In this document: positions 6,497 to 8,949 of the stretch, piece by piece | Layout: each line of letters begins with the position of its first letter | How positions within the stretch are numbered: position 1 is the stretch's first letter | NCBI GenBank assembly: GCA_905193585.1 | Contig: CAJJPG010000078.1 | Coordinates: 1 to 8,949, forward strand | DNA length: 8,949 bases | Direction of reading: 5' to 3' | DNA from: an uncultured Oscillospiraceae bacterium | Lineage (GTDB): Bacteria > Bacillota > Clostridia > Oscillospirales > Acutalibacteraceae | Program-made: the position numbers and the translations under genes | Notes under the pieces: model-generated | The model's database searches: none | What the model was told of the DNA's origin: nothing | What the model saw: the letters and a program-made list of their open reading frames with translations, nothing else

Positions 6497-7837
6497 ATGG
6501 CTATTAAATTTAATTCGGCATATGCCAAACAGTTCATCAGAGAAAACGATATTAAGGGTCTTGAAACTCAGGTATCGGCGGCTCACGGGCTTGTAAACGA
6601 TAAAACAGGTCTCGGCAACGACTTTTTGGGCTGGGTAGACCTGCCCGTAAATTACGATAAAGAGGAATTTGCGAGAATCAAGGCGGCAGCCGCGAAGATT
6701 CGTAAGGATACCGATATACTCATAGTTATAGGCATCGGCGGCTCATACCTCGGTGCGCGCGCCGCTATAGAGTTTTTAAAGGGACCGTTCTACAATCAGC
6801 TAAAGGGCGATGGTCCCGAAATTTATTTCGCGGGCAACAGCATAAGCGGCGCATATCTTTCGGATATTGTAAAGCTGTGCGAGGGCAAGCGCGTTTCGGT
6901 AAACATTATTTCAAAATCGGGCACCACAACCGAGCCGGCGGTGGCTTTCAGAGTCCTGCGCGATCTGCTTGAAAAGCAGTACGGCGAGGAAGAAGCCGCA
7001 AAGAGAATTTACTGCACCACCGATAAGGCGCGCGGCACTCTTAAAAAGTTAGCCGATGAAAAGGGCTACGAGTGCTTTGTAGTGCCGGACGACGTAGGCG
7101 GCAGATATTCAGTTCTTACCGCGGTAGGTCTTTTACCGATTGCGGCTGCGGGTGCGGATATTGACGCGCTTATGGCAGGCGCCGCGGCGGCTATGAAAGA
7201 ATACAACGAGCCTGATATGTATAAAAACGACTGCTATTTATACGCGGCTCTCCGCAACGCGTTTTACCGCAAGGGTAAATCGGTAGAGCTGCTTGTAAGC
7301 TATGAACCCCGCTTTACTATGATGGCGGAATGGTTCAAGCAGCTTTTCGGTGAGAGTGAGGGCAAGGATAATAAGGGTCTTTTCCCGGCTTCGGTTACGT
7401 TCTCAACCGACCTTCACTCAATGGGTCAGTTCGTACAGGACGGCAGCCGCTTAATGTTTGAAACGGTTGTAACTTTTGGCGAAAGCGATAAGGACGTTGT
7501 GATTGAAGAGGACGCGGATAACGGCGACGGTCTTAATTTCCTTGCCGGCAAAACTATGTCCTATGTAAATTCAAAGGCATTTGAGGGCACGGTTTTGGCG
7601 CATACCGACGGCGGCGTGCCGAATCTTGTTATAAATGTTGATAAACCGGATGAAGAAAACCTCGGCAGGCTTATTTACTTCTTTGAAAAGGCGTGCGCAA
7701 TTTCGGGCTATATGCTCGGCGTTAATCCGTTCGATCAACCGGGTGTTGAAAGCTATAAGAAAAATATGTTCGCACTGCTCGGCAAGCCGGGCTATGAAGC
7801 GCAAAAGGCGGAGCTTGAGGCGCGCCTTAACGGGTAA
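6497..7837 (+). CDS. pgi: Glucose-6-phosphate isomerase
   Basis: Cytosolic enzyme that interconverts glucose 6-phosphate and fructose 6-phosphate in glycolysis and gluconeogenesis. The 446-residue protein is the short form of about 450 residues typical of Firmicutes. Two SIS sugar-isomerase halves are visible: GIGGSYLGARA (79-89), and the phosphate-binding SKSGTTTEP (139-147). GGRYSVLTAVGLLP (201-214) matches the first family signature. GESEGKDNKG (285-294) carries the probable catalytic glutamate, DLHSMGQ (305-311) the ring-opening histidine candidate His307, and PGVESYKKN (415-423) the C-terminal signature with the conserved lysine. The ATG at 6497 has AGGGG 5 bases upstream. It has its own promoter, and the small P-loop gene follows 43 bases later before the next terminator, so the two form a likely operon. 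A weak 5-bp stem (7843-7847/7851-7855) lies between them. Confidence 0.96.
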   Translation: MAIKFNSAYAKQFIRENDIKGLETQVSAAHGLVNDKTGLGNDFLGWVDLPVNYDKEEFARIKAAAAKIRKDTDILIVIGIGGSYLGARAAIEFLKGPFYNQLKGDGPEIYFAGNSISGAYLSDIVKLCEGKRVSVNIISKSGTTTEPAVAFRVLRDLLEKQYGEEEAAKRIYCTTDKARGTLKKLADEKGYECFVVPDDVGGRYSVLTAVGLLPIAAAGADIDALMAGAAAAMKEYNEPDMYKNDCYLYAALRNAFYRKGKSVELLVSYEPRFTMMAEWFKQLFGESEGKDNKGLFPASVTFSTDLHSMGQFVQDGSRLMFETVVTFGESDKDVVIEEDADNGDGLNFLAGKTMSYVNSKAFEGTVLAHTDGGVPNLVINVDKPDEENLGRLIYFFEKACAISGYMLGVNPFDQPGVESYKKNMFALLGKPGYEAQKAELEARLNG

Positions 7838-7880
7838 AAAAGCTGCCGCAGGCAGTTAAATATAAAAGGAGTTGGTATAA

Positions 7881-8288
7881 ATGATTAAACTCATTATCGG
7901 AAAAAAGGGCTCGGGTAAAACCAAAAAATTAGTGGATATGGTAAATGCCGCTGCGGAACAAAGCCTCGGCAACGTTGTATGCATTGAAAAAGGTGATACC
8001 CTGACATATTCGGTAACACACAAGGCGCGTCTTATTGATGCTGAAAGCTACGGCATTTCGGGCTACGGCGAATACTACGGTATGGTAGCCGGAATTAAGG
8101 CGGGCAATAACGACGTTACACACATTTTCGGTGATGCAACTTTGAGAATCGGTGAGCGCGATTTTGATAAATTAGCGGCTTTCCTTGAAAGAGTTTCCGC
8201 TATTTCGGACGTTGAATTTATATTCACCGTTTCAGCCGATAAGGAAGAGCTGCCCGGCAAGATTTTTGATATTGCCGAGGTTTGCTAA
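7881..8288 (+). CDS. Small P-loop NTPase of unknown function
   Basis: A 135-residue protein with a clear Walker A motif at the N terminus, GKKGSGKT (7-14), directly after the first beta strand (IKLII). A hydrophobic strand ending in acid, THIFGD (80-85), is a possible Walker B, and a second strand, VEFIFTVSAD (111-120), follows. There are no membrane segments or signal peptide. The protein is too short for a transporter ATPase and lacks added domains; the nearest style is small ATP-binding proteins in Clostridia that carry no experimental function. It is not a kinase I can recognise. The ATG has AAAGGAG 9 bases upstream. It lies 43 bases after pgi and ahead of a strong terminator, so it is probably transcribed with pgi. 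A link to sugar metabolism is suggested only by position. Confidence 0.8.
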   Translation: MIKLIIGKKGSGKTKKLVDMVNAAAEQSLGNVVCIEKGDTLTYSVTHKARLIDAESYGISGYGEYYGMVAGIKAGNNDVTHIFGDATLRIGERDFDKLAAFLERVSAISDVEFIFTVSADKEELPGKIFDIAEVC

Positions 8289-8312
8289 GCTGAATTAAAG
8301 CACGGTTTTTCT

Positions 8313-8344
8313 GCCGGTCAGCCTACGGCTGACCGGCGTTTTTT
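8313..8344 (+). terminator. Rho-independent terminator after the P-loop gene
   Basis: A perfect 11-bp stem (8313-8323 with 8327-8337, arm GCCGGTCAGCC) with a 3-base loop is followed by G and six T residues (8339-8344). It ends the pgi/P-loop unit. Confidence 0.92.
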
Positions 8345-8373
8345 AAAAAATAAAAGAAACTTTAAAAAAACTG

Positions 8374-8402
8374 TTGCATTTTCTTTTAAAATGTGATATT
8401 AT
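8374..8402 (+). promoter_or_regulatory. Sigma-A promoter of rpsT
   Basis: TTGCAT (8374-8379) and TATTAT (8397-8402) are 17 bases apart. The mRNA would start near 8409, leaving a leader of about 31 bases that contains AGGAGG. Confidence 0.75.
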
Positions 8403-8439
8403 AACTTGTACTGTGAGTAATGTGTTAGGAGGTGTCACG

Positions 8440-8703
8440 ATGCCGAATATTAAATCTGCGAAAAAGCGCGTGTTAGTCAGCAAGGCTAATTATGAGCGCA
8501 ATAAGGCTTACCGTTCCGCTTTGAGAACTGCCGTTAAGAAAGCGGACGCCGCAATGGACGCCGGCTCTGCCGATATGGCTGAGGTTGTAACTGCCGCCGT
8601 TAAAAAGATAGATCAGGCTGCGGTTAAGGGTATCATTCACAAGAACAACGCAGCAAGAAAGAAGTCTGCTTTAGTTACCCGTTACAATAAGGTAAAGGCG
8701 TAA
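8440..8703 (+). CDS. rpsT: 30S ribosomal protein S20
   Basis: An 87-residue, lysine- and alanine-rich helical protein that binds 16S rRNA early in assembly of the small subunit. The N terminus MPNIKSAKKRVLVSKANYER is the family hallmark, and the C-terminal part keeps IHKNNAARKKSALV (about 67-80). The length is normal for S20. The ATG at 8440 is chosen because it gives this N terminus and has AGGAGG (8427-8432) 7 bases upstream; the frame is open 22 codons further, but that extension overlaps the promoter. It is a single-gene unit with its own promoter and terminator, as is common for rpsT. Confidence 0.97.
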   Translation: MPNIKSAKKRVLVSKANYERNKAYRSALRTAVKKADAAMDAGSADMAEVVTAAVKKIDQAAVKGIIHKNNAARKKSALVTRYNKVKA

Positions 8704-8728
8704 TCTGACACTTTTTTGTCTTTAAGTT

Positions 8729-8765
8729 AAATACCCCCGGGTACCATGTGTACTCGGGGGTATTT
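8729..8765 (+). terminator. Rho-independent terminator of rpsT, probably bidirectional
   Basis: 8729-8744 pairs with 8750-8765 over 16 bp with a single G-U wobble and a 5-base loop (8745-8749). The core is ACCCCC/GGGGGT-like, flanked by AAAT on the left and ATTT on the right, so it can act in both directions. The downstream T tract is short. It lies 25 bases past the rpsT stop codon. Confidence 0.85.
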
Positions 8766-8770
8766 GATAT

Positions 8771-8805
8771 TTAGACCTTAGATATCAGACTTTAGATGTT
8801 AGATG
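8771..8805. repeat. Five tandem 7-base repeats, consensus TTAGAYN
   Basis: Starting at 8771, every seventh base begins a unit like TTAGAYN: 8771, 8778, 8785 (TCAGACT), 8792 and 8799. The last two units are identical (TTAGATG). The array lies between the rpsT terminator and a hairpin cluster and has no coding potential. It looks like a microsatellite-type intergenic repeat. Confidence 0.75.
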
Positions 8806-8946
8806 GCGGCTTTGCCGCCCATAGGCTTCCTTCTTTTCGGCTTTGCCGAAATAGAGGGGGGTTGCTCCCCACGGTGTGGGGAGACGTCACGAAGTGACAG
8901 AGGGGACCGCCGCCGTCAGCGGCTGTCAACGAAGTTGACTGAGGGG
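8805..8946. repeat. Array of six short hairpins punctuated by GAGGGG (dispersed repeat candidate)
   Basis: Six perfect inverted repeats follow one another: 8805-8810/8814-8819 (loop TTT), 8835-8841/8845-8851 (loop TTT), 8865-8872/8876-8883 (loop GGT), 8886-8890/8894-8898 (loop GAA), 8909-8913/8919-8923 (5-base loop) and 8925-8930/8934-8939 (loop GAA). The motif (A/T)GAGGGG follows the second, fourth and sixth stems (8853-8859, 8899-8905, 8940-8946). The fourth and sixth hairpins are variants of one unit, GTCA(A)C-GAA-GT(T)GAC. No gene fits this stretch on either strand. It runs to the window edge and probably continues. The modular form suggests a multicopy intergenic element. Confidence 0.7.
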
Positions 8947-8949
8947 TAT

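Noticed and set aside
8766..8949. Open reading frames or a CRISPR array in the right-edge repeats
   Set aside because: Translations are low-complexity with no ribosome site, and the repeats are unequal hairpins without the constant repeat and unique spacer pattern of CRISPR.

Overview
The window looks like chromosome of a Gram-positive Firmicute of class Clostridia, perhaps Oscillospirales/Ruminococcaceae. The lineage is an inference from gene content: RNase Y, an ABC-F protein, a DacF-like D,D-carboxypeptidase and a bacillus-type short phosphoglucose isomerase. Strong AGGAGG-like ribosome sites, textbook sigma-A promoters and a probable TTG start fit the same picture. No phage, transposase, CRISPR or defence gene is visible. 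The protein-coding part is ordinary housekeeping; the less expected material lies in the intergenic DNA.

Left part, minus strand (1-4258): the N-terminal end of an ABC-F ATPase runs off the left edge. A 305-base gap (135-439) follows. It holds the ABC-F promoter, a back-to-back plus-strand promoter sharing the same palindromic -35 box, and a run of perfect inverted repeats that could be an undescribed structured RNA. Next come rny (RNase Y) with its own terminator, promoter and a leader of about 220 bases, then htpG (Hsp90) with a strong terminator.

Right part, plus strand (4365-8765): a divergent AT-rich region separates htpG from a GDSL/SGNH hydrolase gene. That gene is followed by a D-alanyl-D-alanine carboxypeptidase gene whose ribosome site and TTG start sit in a 15-bp hairpin. 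Then come pgi and a small P-loop NTPase, which share one promoter and one terminator. Last is rpsT (ribosomal protein S20) with its own promoter and terminator.

Right edge (8766-8949): no gene. It holds five tandem 7-base units followed by six short hairpins punctuated by a GAGGGG motif, probably a dispersed intergenic repeat element that continues past the window.

Functionally the genes cover mRNA decay (rny), protein folding (htpG), translation (ABC-F, rpsT), cell-wall trimming (dac), esterase activity and central carbon flow (pgi). They are not an obvious single pathway; the layout is several short, independently promoted units.
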